NCBI GenBank assembly: GCA_963811605.1
Contig: CAWESA010000024.1
Location: 248,001 to 312,000, forward strand
Reading direction: 5' to 3'
Source: CAVQLX01 sp963811605
GTDB taxonomy: Bacteria; Desulfobacterota; Binatia; DP-6
Length of the DNA stretch: 64,000 bases
Under the pieces are notes generated by a model, which worked only from the letters and a program-made list of their open reading frames with translations, made no database searches and was not told where the DNA came from. Below, piece by piece: positions 44,436 to 53,185 of the stretch. Numbering within the stretch: the stretch's first letter is position 1; each line of letters starts with the position of its first letter. The translations under genes were made by a program, and so were the position numbers.

Positions 44436-45619
44436 TACGAGCGCTTGCCGAGGCCGGCCGCGCTCCGCAGGTCGTCCACCCGATCGGTGCGCTCCCAGGT
44501 GAAGTGCGGGCCGTCGGGCACGCGGCCGAAGTGGCCGTAGGAGGCGGTGCGCCGGTAGATGGGCCGCTTCAGCCCGAGCGTGCGGGTGAGCGACGCCGGC
44601 TTGAAGTCGAACAGCTCGCGCACCAGGGCGGCGATCCTGTCGTCCGGCAACGCGCCGGTGCCGAAGGTGTCGATCAGGACGGACACCGGATCGGCGACAC
44701 CGATGGCGTATGCCACCTGCAGCTCGCAGCGCGCTGCCAACTCCGCGGCCACCACGTTCTTCGCCACGTAGCGTGCGAAGTACGCCGCGCTGCGATCCAC
44801 CTTGCTCGGGTCCTTGCCGCTGAACGCGCCGCCACCGTGGCGGCCGTAGCCGCCGTAGGTGTCGACGATGATCTTGCGACCGGTGAGTCCGCAGTCGCCC
44901 TGGGGACCGCCGACGACGAACTTCCCGGTGGGATTGATGTAGTAGACGGTCTCCCTGTCGAGGAACTCCGGCGGCACGACCTTCTTCACCACCTCCTCGA
45001 TGATCGCCTCCCTGAGGGTGGCGTGGGAGACGTCGGCCCGGTGCTGCGACGACACGACGACCGTCTTCGCGCGCACGGCCTTGCCGTCGCGGTACTCGAC
45101 CGAGACCTGGCACTTGCCGTCGGGAAGCAGGAACGGCAGCTGGCCGGACTTGCGGGCCTCTGCGAGCTGCTGCCCGACGCGATGCGCGGCGTAGATGGCG
45201 AAGGGCATGTACTCCTTCGTCTCGTCGCACGCGTAGCCGAACATCATTCCCTGGTCGCCGGCGCCCTGCTCCTTGAAGAGCCCCTCCCCCTCGGTGACGC
45301 CCTGGGAGATGTCGGGTGATTGCTTCTCGACCGCCACGACCACTGCGCAGCTGTCGCAGTTGAAGCCCGTCTCGGGGCTCGTGTAGCCGATGTCGCGGAT
45401 CACGTGCTTGGCGATCTCGCCAAACTCCACCTTGCCGGTGCTGGTGATCTCGCCCGCGACCACCACGAGCCCCGTCTTGATCAGGGACTCGCACGCCACG
45501 CGGCTGTCCGGATCCTGGGCGAGCAATGCGTCGACGATGGCGTCGGAGATCTGATCGCAGACCTTGTCGGGATGCCCTTCGTTCACCGACTCGGACGTGA
45601 AGACGTAGTCCTTGAGCAT
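44435..45619 (-). CDS. metK: S-adenosylmethionine synthase
   Basis: 394 residues. Family signatures: TSESVNEGHPDKVCDQISDA at the N-terminus, GAGDQGMMFGYACDET (ATP-binding), and GGAFSGKDPSKVDRSAAYFA (phosphate-binding). The enzyme makes S-adenosylmethionine from methionine and ATP. It supports the methyl cycle with ahcY. I saw no recognisable SAM riboswitch between 45620 and 45670, which is only 51 bases. Confidence 0.97.
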   Translation of the reverse strand: MLKDYVFTSESVNEGHPDKVCDQISDAIVDALLAQDPDSRVACESLIKTGLVVVAGEITSTGKVEFGEIAKHVIRDIGYTSPETGFNCDSCAVVVAVEKQSPDISQGVTEGEGLFKEQGAGDQGMMFGYACDETKEYMPFAIYAAHRVGQQLAEARKSGQLPFLLPDGKCQVSVEYRDGKAVRAKTVVVSSQHRADVSHATLREAIIEEVVKKVVPPEFLDRETVYYINPTGKFVVGGPQGDCGLTGRKIIVDTYGGYGRHGGGAFSGKDPSKVDRSAAYFARYVAKNVVAAELAARCELQVAYAIGVADPVSVLIDTFGTGALPDDRIAALVRELFDFKPASLTRTLGLKRPIYRRTASYGHFGRVPDGPHFTWERTDRVDDLRSAAGLGKRS

Positions 45620-45670
45620 GGCGGCGGACCTTATCCGAACGCCGTCGGGGGGGGCAAGCCGCGCCCCACC

Positions 45671-45967
45671 TCACTCGCCCTCGTTGAAGCGCGCGTCGAC
45701 CAGCTCGCGGATGGCGGCGAGCGCCGCTTCGGCCTGCGGGCCGGTGGTGGTCACGTCGATGCTGCTGCCCTGCTCCGCGGCCAGCATCATGATCCCCATG
45801 ATGCTGCGCCCGTTCACGGACTGGCCGTCCTTCGACACCGTGACCTCGGCCTCGAAGCGGTTGGCCGTCTGCACCAGCAGCACGGCGGCGCGGGCATGGA
45901 GGCCGAGCCGGTTCTTGATCTCGAGGCTGGCGTGGTGCTCGGACGAGGGCGTGGACTCGTCGGACAT
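45671..45967 (-). CDS. HPr phosphocarrier protein
   Basis: 98 residues. The phosphorylation site is histidine 24 in NRLGLHARAAVLL; the regulatory serine 55 lies in NGRSIMGIMMLAAEQGS, the HPr kinase target. A polar extension of about 15 residues precedes the usual HPr start. It is the last gene of the RpoN/PTS operon, eight bases after the EIIA gene. With HprK in the same operon, both phosphorylation sites are probably used. Confidence 0.93.
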   Translation of the reverse strand: MSDESTPSSEHHASLEIKNRLGLHARAAVLLVQTANRFEAEVTVSKDGQSVNGRSIMGIMMLAAEQGSSIDVTTTGPQAEAALAAIRELVDARFNEGE

Positions 45968-45975
45968 CGGGGGGG

Positions 45976-46365
45976 TCAGGGCGCCGTCACGCAGAAGATG
46001 TGCTCCTGCCCGTAACGCCGGATGAACTGCGCGAGCGCGCCCGGGTCCATGTCGCGCCGCACGCTGCTCAGCTTGATGAGCATGGGCATGTTCACGCCGG
46101 CCACCACCTGCGCACCGGTCTCGCGCGCCACCGCCAGGCTCAAGTTGGTCTGCGTGTCGCCCAGCATGTCGGTGACGATGAGCACGCCATGCCCCCGGTC
46201 CACGCGCCGGACCGCCGCAGCGATGTGCTCCCGGATCTCGAGCGGCCCATCCGTGGGACCGGTCGTGACGGCCTCCACGGCCTCCAGCTTCCCGACCACG
46301 CTCTCGAGAGTCTGCACCATCTCCTCGCTGAGGCGCCCGTGCCCGACGACGACCAGACCGACCAT
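45976..46365 (-). CDS. PTS EIIA component, mannose family
   Basis: 129 residues of the EIIA-Man fold. The phosphorylated histidine is residue 9 in VVVGHGRLSEEM, and GHGVLIVTDMLGDTQTNLSL is the typical middle segment. No EIIB, EIIC or EIID genes accompany it, so it is likely a regulatory EIIA instead of a sugar transporter part. It is 46 bases after rapZ in the RpoN/PTS operon. Confidence 0.9.
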   Translation of the reverse strand: MVGLVVVGHGRLSEEMVQTLESVVGKLEAVEAVTTGPTDGPLEIREHIAAAVRRVDRGHGVLIVTDMLGDTQTNLSLAVARETGAQVVAGVNMPMLIKLSSVRRDMDPGALAQFIRRYGQEHIFCVTAP

Positions 46366-46411
46366 TCACGCGCGATCCTAACCTCCGGAAACGGACCCCG
46401 GCAAGCCTGGC

Positions 46412-47275
46412 TCAGCGCTCGAAGTCGCGATGGCGCACGAGGACCCGGTGCCCGAGCGCCGCCAGCCGCCGCCGCAGCTCCTCGACGAGGACGACCGACC
46501 GGTGCCGCCCGCCCGTGCACCCGATGGCGATGGTGAGATAGCTCTTCCCCTCGTGCTGGTAGCGCGGCAGCGTGAACCGCAGCAGGGCCAGCAGGTGATC
46601 CAGGAACTCCTGCGCGTCCGGGCGCCCGAGGACGTAGGCGGCGACGTCCGGATCGGTGCCGGTCTTCGGACGCAGCTCCTCGATGAAGAACGGATTGGGC
46701 AGGAAGCGGCAGTCGAGCGCGATGTCGGCGTCGGTCGGCAGCCCGTGCTTGTAGCCGAAGGAGACCAGGGAGATCGTCATCCGGCCGGACTCGGGCGTCT
46801 CCAGCAGCTCGCGCAGCGCCGCCCGCAGCTCGTGCACCGTGAAGGCGCTCGTGTCGATGATCCGATCGGCCAGCTCGCGCACGCCGCGCAGCGTGTCGCG
46901 CTCGCGCCGGATGCCGTCGGCGACGGCGCCGCTCTCCGCCGCGGGGTGGGGCCGGCGCGTCTCGCTGAAGCGGCGCACGAGGACGTCGTCGCTCGCCTCG
47001 AGGTAGATCACCTCGAGCTGCACGCCGGCCGCGCGCAGCTCGTCGAGCACGCCGGGGACGTCGTGCAGGAAGCGGCGCTCGCGCACGTCGATGCCGAGCG
47101 CCACCCGGCCGATGTCTTCCTGCGAGCTCTGCCACAGCTCGAGGAAGCGCGGGACCAGCGCCACCGGCAGGTTGTCGATGCAGTAGAAGCCGAGATCCTC
47201 GAGCACCTTGAGCGCCGTGCTCTTGCCGGAGCCGGACAGCCCCGTCACCACGATGGCGTGGAGACCGGTGGTCAT
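46412..47275 (-). CDS. rapZ: RapZ/YvcJ nucleotide-binding protein
   Basis: 287 residues. Walker A is VVTGLSGSGKSTAL, followed by EDLGFYCIDNLPVALVPRFL, the family hallmark. The C-terminal domain has ISLVSFGYKHGLPTDADIAL and IAIGCTGGRHRSVVLVEELR. In enterobacteria RapZ directs small-RNA decay controlling GlmS; elsewhere the role is less clear. The ATG at 47275 overlaps the hprK stop (ATGA). Confidence 0.95.
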   Translation of the reverse strand: MTTGLHAIVVTGLSGSGKSTALKVLEDLGFYCIDNLPVALVPRFLELWQSSQEDIGRVALGIDVRERRFLHDVPGVLDELRAAGVQLEVIYLEASDDVLVRRFSETRRPHPAAESGAVADGIRRERDTLRGVRELADRIIDTSAFTVHELRAALRELLETPESGRMTISLVSFGYKHGLPTDADIALDCRFLPNPFFIEELRPKTGTDPDVAAYVLGRPDAQEFLDHLLALLRFTLPRYQHEGKSYLTIAIGCTGGRHRSVVLVEELRRRLAALGHRVLVRHRDFER

Positions 47276-48213
47276 CGGGGGCGCGACCGTCCCCCCGCCC
47301 CGGCCGCCCGGTCGATGCGTGCGGTGAACTCGGCGGCGCTGTGGCGCCCCTGCCAGCGCAGCAGCTGGTGGCGCGCGGCGGTCTCGATGAGGAGGGCGAG
47401 CGAGCGTCCCGCCGTCACGGGGACGCGCACGAGCGGCAGCGAGACCTCGAGCAGCGTGTAGGTGGCGTCGTCGATGCCGAGGCGGTCGGCCGTGTCGCTC
47501 CACGCGCCGAGCTCGACCACGAGATCGATCTGTCGCTCGTCGAGCGTCGCCAGCGTGCCGAAGAGCGCCGCGATGTCGATGATGCCGAGGCCACGGATCT
47601 CCAGGTGGTGCGCGAGCAGCTCGGCGGTGCGACCGCGGAGTACCGTCGGCGAGATGCGCCGGACCAGCACCGCGTCGTCCGCGACCAGACGGTGCCCGCG
47701 CGACACCAGATCGAGCGCCGCCTCGCTCTTGCCGATTCCGCTGCTCCCGACGATCAGGATGCCGAGGCCGTGCACCTCGACGAATCCCGCGTGCAGCGTC
47801 GTCTCGGGCGCGAGGCGCTCCTCGAGCCACGCGGTGGCCGCCCGGATGAACTCGCCCGTGCGGAGCGTCGTGACCAGCACCGGGATGCTCACCGCCTCGG
47901 CGGGCTCGACCAGGACAGCGGGGGCGGGACTTCCGTTGGTCACGACGAAGCACGCGACGCCGGCGCCGGCGACCGCGGCCACGGCACGGCGCGCTGCAGG
48001 CTCCGGCAGCGTGGCGAGATAGCTGACCTCGCTGTTGCCGAGCACCTGCACCCGATCGGGGTGAAGCTGGGGGAGGAAGCCGGCGAGCGCGAGTCCCGGC
48101 TGCTGGAGGCGCGGCAGCGCGATCGGCCGGTCGAGTCCGCCGGCGCCCGCCGCCAGTCCGAGGGACAGTCCCTCGGCATGTGTCTCGAGCAGCTCCCGGA
48201 CCGTGACCGTCAT
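47272..48213 (-). CDS. hprK: HPr kinase/phosphorylase
   Basis: 313 residues. The N-terminal domain (VLGNSEVSYLATLPEPAARR) is followed by the catalytic domain with Walker A ILIVGSSGIGKSEAALDLVS, RGHRLVADDAVLVRR, and the signature LEIRGLGIIDIAALFG. The enzyme phosphorylates and dephosphorylates the serine of HPr. It lies between ptsN and rapZ. In Gram-negatives HprK usually belongs to a regulatory PTS with no sugar permease. Confidence 0.96.
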   Translation of the reverse strand: MTVTVRELLETHAEGLSLGLAAGAGGLDRPIALPRLQQPGLALAGFLPQLHPDRVQVLGNSEVSYLATLPEPAARRAVAAVAGAGVACFVVTNGSPAPAVLVEPAEAVSIPVLVTTLRTGEFIRAATAWLEERLAPETTLHAGFVEVHGLGILIVGSSGIGKSEAALDLVSRGHRLVADDAVLVRRISPTVLRGRTAELLAHHLEIRGLGIIDIAALFGTLATLDERQIDLVVELGAWSDTADRLGIDDATYTLLEVSLPLVRVPVTAGRSLALLIETAARHQLLRWQGRHSAAEFTARIDRAAGAGGRSRPR

Positions 48214-48220
48214 GACGCCG

Positions 48221-48682
48221 TCAATAGCGCGCGTCTTCCTGCCGGATGATGTCGTAGAGCGCGGTGGCGTCGGGCGCCTCCATGAGACGGGTGCGGAAGC
48301 TCTCGTCCTTGAGCAGGCGCGAGATGCGCGCCAGCGCCTTCAGGTGCGCTCCCGCCGAGTCCTCCGGCGCGACCAGCAGGAAGAAGAGATGCGTCGGCTC
48401 ACCGTCGAGCGAGTGGAAGTCGACGCCCTGCTTGCTGCGCGCGAAGGCGGCGAACACGCGCTTGATGCCCGACAGCTTTCCATGCGGGATGGCGACCCCG
48501 TCCCCGAGCGCGGTGCTGTTCAGTCGCTCGCGATCCTCCAGGGCCTGGACCAGTCGCTCGCGGTCGAGCTCGGGATGCTGGCGCGACACCGCGGTCGCGA
48601 GCTCGACCAGCACGTCGGTCTTGCTGCGCGCCGTCAGGTCGGCGAGCACCAGGTCCTGGGCGAGAATATCCTCGATCTTCAT
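48221..48682 (-). CDS. ptsN: PTS IIA-like nitrogen regulatory protein PtsN
   Basis: 153 residues of the EIIA fructose/nitrogen family. The phosphorylated histidine 67 is in GDGVAIPHGKLSG, and DGEPTHLFFLLVAPEDSAGA is the family core segment. PtsN adjusts potassium and nitrogen responses in Proteobacteria. It lies eight bases after hpf and seven before hprK, the classical order after rpoN. Confidence 0.95.
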   Translation of the reverse strand: MKIEDILAQDLVLADLTARSKTDVLVELATAVSRQHPELDRERLVQALEDRERLNSTALGDGVAIPHGKLSGIKRVFAAFARSKQGVDFHSLDGEPTHLFFLLVAPEDSAGAHLKALARISRLLKDESFRTRLMEAPDATALYDIIRQEDARY

Positions 48683-48690
48683 GGAAGCTC

Positions 48691-49227
48691 CTAGGAGGCG
48701 GCGGCCAGGATGAGGCCGTACCGCCCGTCCTTGCGCCGGTAGAGGACCGCGAGCCGCTGGTCCGCCTCGTTCGTGAACGCGAGGAACTCGTCGGCGGAGC
48801 GCTCGAGGCGCCGGAGCGCGTCCTCGACGGACATGGGCTTCGCCGACACGCGCCGCGTCTGGACGACCCGCGGACCCGGGCCCGCAGCCACCGCCCCGTC
48901 CTCCGTGGGCAACGCCGCGCGCGCCGTGGCGGTGCCCTTCCGCTCGCTGCGACGCGCCTTCAGCTTCTGGGCCTGGTGCTCCAGCTTCTCCACCGCCAGG
49001 TCGATGGCGGAGTAGAGATCGTGCGTCGTCTCCTTGGCGAACATCGACACATGATCGGCCTGCAACGTGATCTCGGCCACGTGGCGCTGCTTGGCGACGC
49101 TGAGGATGACGTGCGCATCGATGGGCCGGCGCAGGTACTTGCGCGACATGTGCGTCACCTTGTCCTCGGCATACGTGCGCAGCGCGGGCGTCGAATCGAC
49201 GTGGCGGAACGTGACGGTGATCTGCAT
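48691..49227 (-). CDS. hpf: Ribosome hibernation promoting factor, long form
   Basis: 178 residues. The N-terminal ribosome-binding domain starts MQITVTFRHVDSTPALRTYA with a conserved EITLQADHVSMFAKETTHDL. After a linker of about 45 residues comes the C-terminal dimerisation domain (SVEDALRRLERSADEFLAFT). The two-domain form drives 100S ribosome dimers. The gene lies 50 bases after rpoN, the normal neighbour. Confidence 0.93.
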   Translation of the reverse strand: MQITVTFRHVDSTPALRTYAEDKVTHMSRKYLRRPIDAHVILSVAKQRHVAEITLQADHVSMFAKETTHDLYSAIDLAVEKLEHQAQKLKARRSERKGTATARAALPTEDGAVAAGPGPRVVQTRRVSAKPMSVEDALRRLERSADEFLAFTNEADQRLAVLYRRKDGRYGLILAAAS

Positions 49228-49277
49228 CAGGCCCTCCGCGGGCGGACGTCCGAGCCAGCGCCCGGACCTGCGCGTCC

Positions 49278-50750
49278 CTAGTACACCTGTTTGCGCTTGG
49301 AGGACGGGAGAATCGCCATCTGCTCCCGGTACTTCGCGACCGTGCGACGCGCGATGTCGATCTGCTCCTTGGCCAGCAGCTCGGCGATGTACTGGTCGCT
49401 CAGCGGCTTGCGCCCGTCCTCCTTCGCGATGATGGTCCGGATGCGCTCCTTCACGCTCTCGGCCGATACCTCCTCGCCGTGCCCGCTGCGCAGGCTCGAG
49501 GTGAAGAAGTATTTGAGCTCGAACGTGCCCTGGGGCGTGTGCACGTACTTCCCCGCCGTCGCGCGGCTCACCGTCGACTCGTGCATCCCGATGTCGTTCG
49601 CGACGTCCTTCAGGACGAGCGGACGCAGCTGCGAGACGCCCTGGTCCAGGAAATCGCGCTGGAACTTCGCGATGCTCGACGTCACCATGTAGAGCGTGCG
49701 CTGCCGCTGGTGGATCGACTTGATGAGCCAGGCGGCGGCGCGCATCTTCTCCTGGATGTAGCCGCGGGCTTCCGGCGAGCCGTTGTGTCCCAGCATCTGC
49801 CGGTAGAACGGCGACACCCGCAGTCGTGGCATGCCGTCCTCGTTCAGGGTCACGACGTACTCGTCGCCGACCTTCTGGATGAAGACGTCGGGGGTGACGT
49901 AGCGCGTCTCGCCCTCGCCGTAGTCGCGTCCGGGCTTCGGCTCGAGGACGGAGATGACCTTGGTGGCCTCGGCGACCTCGTCGATCGTGACCGCGAGCTC
50001 CTTGGCCAGCCGATCGAAGCGGCGGCTCTCGAGCAGGCCCAGGTAGTCGCGCACGATACGCACGGGGAGCGAGTCGTCCGGCAGCCCGATCTGCCGGAGC
50101 TGGATGCACAGGCACTCCGGCAGGTCGCGCGCCGCGACGCCCGGGGGATCGAGCTCCTGGATGCGACGGAGCACGCGCTCGACGGCATCGGTGTGCGGCC
50201 ACACGTTGGCAAGGAACGCGATCTCCTCGACCGACAGGGTCAGGTATCCGTCGGCGTCGAGGCTCCCGATGACGATCGCGCCGAGCTCCTTGTCGTCCGT
50301 GGACATGTCGGACAGGCGGAGCTGCCAGACCAGATGGTCGGGCAGGTGCGTGCGACGGACGAGCGTGTTCTCGAGCGCCGGACGCCGGTCGTCGTCGTCG
50401 TCGACCGGGCGGCCGCCACCCGAGCCGTGCATGTCGTTCGAGTAGTTCTCGGCGAACTCTCTCCAGTCGATCTGATCGATGGTGGATGCCTGAGGGACCT
50501 CCTCGGTCGGCGCCTCGGTCTGCCACTCCTCCGTGCCCGCCTGGCCGTCGACGGTCGGGACCTCGGTTTCCGCCTTCTCGTCCGCCTGCTGCTCCTCGAG
50601 CACCGGATTCTGCGTGAGCTCGTCGTCGACCAGCGTCTCGAGCTCGGCACGCGACACCTGGAGGATCTTGATGGCCTGACGCAGCTGCGGGGTCATCACC
50701 AGCTGCTGCGTCAATCGCAGCTGTTGCACGAGCCGGGTGTCGGCCATCAT
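49278..50750 (-). CDS. rpoN: RNA polymerase sigma-54 factor
   Basis: 490 residues. Region I is glutamine-rich (LVQQLRLTQQLVMTPQLRQA, IKILQVSRAEL), followed by an acidic region II and the core-binding domain with LNEDGMPRLRVSPFYRQML. The RpoN box is ARRTVAKYREQMAI near the C-terminus. Sigma-54 needs activator ATPases to open promoters; no such activator is in the window, nor a clear -24/-12 promoter. It sits 18 bases after lptB, the common proteobacterial arrangement. Confidence 0.97.
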   Translation of the reverse strand: MMADTRLVQQLRLTQQLVMTPQLRQAIKILQVSRAELETLVDDELTQNPVLEEQQADEKAETEVPTVDGQAGTEEWQTEAPTEEVPQASTIDQIDWREFAENYSNDMHGSGGGRPVDDDDDRRPALENTLVRRTHLPDHLVWQLRLSDMSTDDKELGAIVIGSLDADGYLTLSVEEIAFLANVWPHTDAVERVLRRIQELDPPGVAARDLPECLCIQLRQIGLPDDSLPVRIVRDYLGLLESRRFDRLAKELAVTIDEVAEATKVISVLEPKPGRDYGEGETRYVTPDVFIQKVGDEYVVTLNEDGMPRLRVSPFYRQMLGHNGSPEARGYIQEKMRAAAWLIKSIHQRQRTLYMVTSSIAKFQRDFLDQGVSQLRPLVLKDVANDIGMHESTVSRATAGKYVHTPQGTFELKYFFTSSLRSGHGEEVSAESVKERIRTIIAKEDGRKPLSDQYIAELLAKEQIDIARRTVAKYREQMAILPSSKRKQVY

Positions 50751-50768
50751 CGATCCGGATCGGGTTGG

Positions 50769-51506
50769 TTACAGGCGGAACTTCTCACCGAGGTAAATTT
50801 CCCGTGCGCGCTGGCTCTCGGCGATGTGCGCCGGGGGACCCTCTTCGAGCACCTCGCCCTCGTTGACGATGTACGCGCGGTCACAGATGCCAAGCGTTTC
50901 ACGCACGTTGTGATCGGTGATGAGGACGCCGATGCCTCGCGTCTTTAACTGAGTGACTATACCCTGAATGTCAACCACGGCGATGGGATCGATGCCCGCG
51001 AACGGCTCGTCCAGGAGCATGAAGGACGGGGAAATGACCAGGGCGCGCGTGATCTCGAGCCGCCGCCGCTCGCCCCCCGACAATGATTGCGCCTTGCTCT
51101 TGGCCAGGCGCGCGATGCCGAGCTCGTCGAGCAGGACGCGCAGGCGCTCCCGGCGTTCCTCGGACTGGAGGTCGAGGGTCTCGAGGATGGCCAGGATGTT
51201 CTCCTCGACCGTGAGCTTGCGGAAGATCGAGGCCTCCTGCGGGAGGTAGCCGATGCCGCGGCGCGCCCGCTCGTACATCGGCAGCTGGGTGATGTTCTCG
51301 CCGTTCAGGAACACCTCGCCGGCGTCCGGATGCTGAAGCCCCACGATCATGTGGAAGCTGGTCGTCTTGCCGGCGCCATTGGGACCCAGCAACCCCACCA
51401 CCTCGCCGGCCCGGACCTCGATGCAAACGTCCTTCACCACGCAGCGGCCGCTGAACGACTTGGTGAGCCGCTCGGCACGCAGGAGCGCCGCGCCGACGCC
51501 GTTCAT
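50769..51506 (-). CDS. lptB: Lipopolysaccharide export ABC ATPase LptB
   Basis: 245 residues. Walker A is GPNGAGKTTSF, signature SLSGGERRRLEITRALV, Walker B FMLLDEPFAGIDPI, and the family-specific IGVLITDHNVRETLGICDRA. LptB powers lipopolysaccharide extraction with LptF/G, which are not in the window. The ATG overlaps the lptA stop (ATGA). Confidence 0.96.
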   Translation of the reverse strand: MNGVGAALLRAERLTKSFSGRCVVKDVCIEVRAGEVVGLLGPNGAGKTTSFHMIVGLQHPDAGEVFLNGENITQLPMYERARRGIGYLPQEASIFRKLTVEENILAILETLDLQSEERRERLRVLLDELGIARLAKSKAQSLSGGERRRLEITRALVISPSFMLLDEPFAGIDPIAVVDIQGIVTQLKTRGIGVLITDHNVRETLGICDRAYIVNEGEVLEEGPPAHIAESQRAREIYLGEKFRL

Positions 51507-52225
51507 CCCTTGCGTCCAGGCCGCGAGCCGGGCGGCTTCGCGACCGGCTTTGCCGGACCCTTGGGACCCGTGTTCTTCTCGTCGGGATACAGCACCGCCT
51601 TCACGCGCTTCTGGCCACCCTCGACGATGCTGCGGTTCTCGTCGAGAAAGACCACGACCCGATCGCCCGCGACCTCGCTGGGACCATCGTGCAGGACGGG
51701 GTTCTCGGTCATCACCAGCGTGCGCTGCGCCTGATCGAAGACCGCGCGGCCGCCGACCGCCCAGCGCGTGCCCTGGTCGATGCGCACGTTGCCGAGCGCG
51801 ACGATCTCCCGCACGCGGCCGGTGTCCCCCGCGCCCTTCGCCCCCGGGGCCTGCGGCGGCTCCGTGGTCGGCGTCTTCGGGCCGGGGTTCTGTCCGTCCT
51901 GCCTGCTCTCGAGCGTGATGGTGAGCGTGTCGCTCACCAGCTTCACGTCGCCTTGCGTGACCTCGACGTTGCCCCGATAGACGACGACGTTCTTCTTGTA
52001 GTCGTACTCGAGATTGTCGGAGACGACGTGGATGGGCTCCTTGCTCTTGCCGAGCTGACCGAACGCGAACGGGCTCGTTCCGGGGGCGCCCTTCGCCGGC
52101 GTGCCGTCGCTCTTCACCGGCGCCGCCGCATCGCCCGCGGGCTCGCTCGTCGTCTGCGCGCCGGCGACACCGGCGAGCACCGCGAGCCCGAACGCCAGAC
52201 CCGGAAGGCTAGGAGCGCTCGGCAT
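51503..52225 (-). CDS. lptA: LptA-like lipopolysaccharide transport protein
   Basis: 240 residues. A signal peptide (LPGLAFGLAVLAGVAGA) precedes the OstA/LptA beta-jellyroll: PIHVVSDNLEYDYKKNVVVY, RGNVEVTQGDVKLVSDTLTI, an insert rich in Pro and Gly, and ALGNVRIDQGTRWAVGGRAV. The insert and the C-terminal proline/lysine-rich tail make it longer than enterobacterial LptA. It forms the periplasmic bridge for lipopolysaccharide. The start at 52225 overlaps lptC by 17 bases. Confidence 0.92.
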   Translation of the reverse strand: MPSAPSLPGLAFGLAVLAGVAGAQTTSEPAGDAAAPVKSDGTPAKGAPGTSPFAFGQLGKSKEPIHVVSDNLEYDYKKNVVVYRGNVEVTQGDVKLVSDTLTITLESRQDGQNPGPKTPTTEPPQAPGAKGAGDTGRVREIVALGNVRIDQGTRWAVGGRAVFDQAQRTLVMTENPVLHDGPSEVAGDRVVVFLDENRSIVEGGQKRVKAVLYPDEKNTGPKGPAKPVAKPPGSRPGRKG

Positions 52226-52799
52226 CGGATCGCAGCACGGTGTGCACATCATCGAGCAGGCGAATGTGCTGGGGCGTGACGTCCACCTGCATGCCCTGTG
52301 CGTGCACGTCCAGGTCACGGCCCCTGATGGTGACCGCGCCCGGGGCGGTGATGAGATCGTGCTCCTTGTCGTAGGTGGCGGTGTCGGTGCGCAGCTCCAT
52401 GTCGCCGAGCCACACGATCACCTGCCCGGTCAGCACGACGGACGAGAGCTGATCCTGCCCCTCGAGCGTCAGGCGACCTTCGTCGCTCGCGAGCCACGCC
52501 TGCAGCTCGCCGTCCTGCGTGTAGACGCTCAGCTCAGGCTTGCGCACGACGACGGCGTTGTCCTTCTCGAAGTAGCGCCCGTCGTCAGCCTTGATCTCCC
52601 ACTCCATGCGCCCGTTCTTGACCTTGATCCGGTGGAAGTTCTGGATGTGCTGCGCGACTTCGGGCAGGAGCTCCACGCCCAGCTCCTTGAGCGAGCGCGG
52701 CGCGCGATCCAGGACGTTCCGCCAGACCTGGTACCCGATGCCCACGAGGGCGGCGGCTACCACGACCAGCAAACCGGCGCGTAGCCGTGACCTTCGCAT
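52209..52799 (-). CDS. lptC: LptC-like lipopolysaccharide export protein
   Basis: 196 residues. A single N-terminal membrane helix (LRAGLLVVVAAALVGIGYQV) is followed by a jellyroll with VKNGRMEWEIKADDGRYFEK and GRLTLEGQDQLSSVVLTGQV, ending in VDVTPQHIRLLDDVHT. LptC passes lipopolysaccharide from LptBFG to LptA. It appears to be the first gene of the ten-gene lpt/rpoN/PTS operon, so the promoter should lie upstream of 52799. Confidence 0.9.
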   Translation of the reverse strand: MRRSRLRAGLLVVVAAALVGIGYQVWRNVLDRAPRSLKELGVELLPEVAQHIQNFHRIKVKNGRMEWEIKADDGRYFEKDNAVVVRKPELSVYTQDGELQAWLASDEGRLTLEGQDQLSSVVLTGQVIVWLGDMELRTDTATYDKEHDLITAPGAVTIRGRDLDVHAQGMQVDVTPQHIRLLDDVHTVLRSDAERS

Positions 52800-53185
52800 G
52801 GGCGCTCCTCGCTGCCGAGAGCTACCATGGGGGGGTGGGGGAGTAAAGATTGAGCCGCCGGGACGGCGATCGGGACGGCTCGTCCGTGGTGGAGCGCGTC
52901 GCGGGCACAGACGCTGAAGGCGCCGGCACCACCTCCCGAGCGCAGGCGACCACGCGCCACGCATCGCCCGTGTGCCGTCTTCCCCGTCACAGGCCTCGGA
53001 GGGGACGTCCTCGTCACCGTAGCACGTCACCTGTCGCTCTCTTCCCCGAGCCCGTCGCAGATCCGCGCCAGCTCCTCGCGCTCGCCGTGCATGCAGCCGG
53101 CGCGCCGCCTCCGCCGCTCGGAGTATCGTCCCCGCTCGCCTCCCGGCCGACGCAACGGCACCATCGGCCCGCAGGCCAGGCGAGG
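52800..53185. other. 386-base gap upstream of lptC
   Basis: No recognisable gene. A short minus-strand frame (53164-53027, 45 codons, arginine-rich then GEREELARICDGLG) has coding-like codons but no family match and no ribosome binding site. The stretch just before lptC contains a G-run and should include the operon promoter, though no clear -35/-10 pair is visible. Confidence 0.4.

Noticed and set aside
53027..53164. 45-codon minus-strand ORF upstream of lptC
   Set aside because: No ribosome binding site, no family match and arginine-rich low-complexity start; listed only in the gap note.
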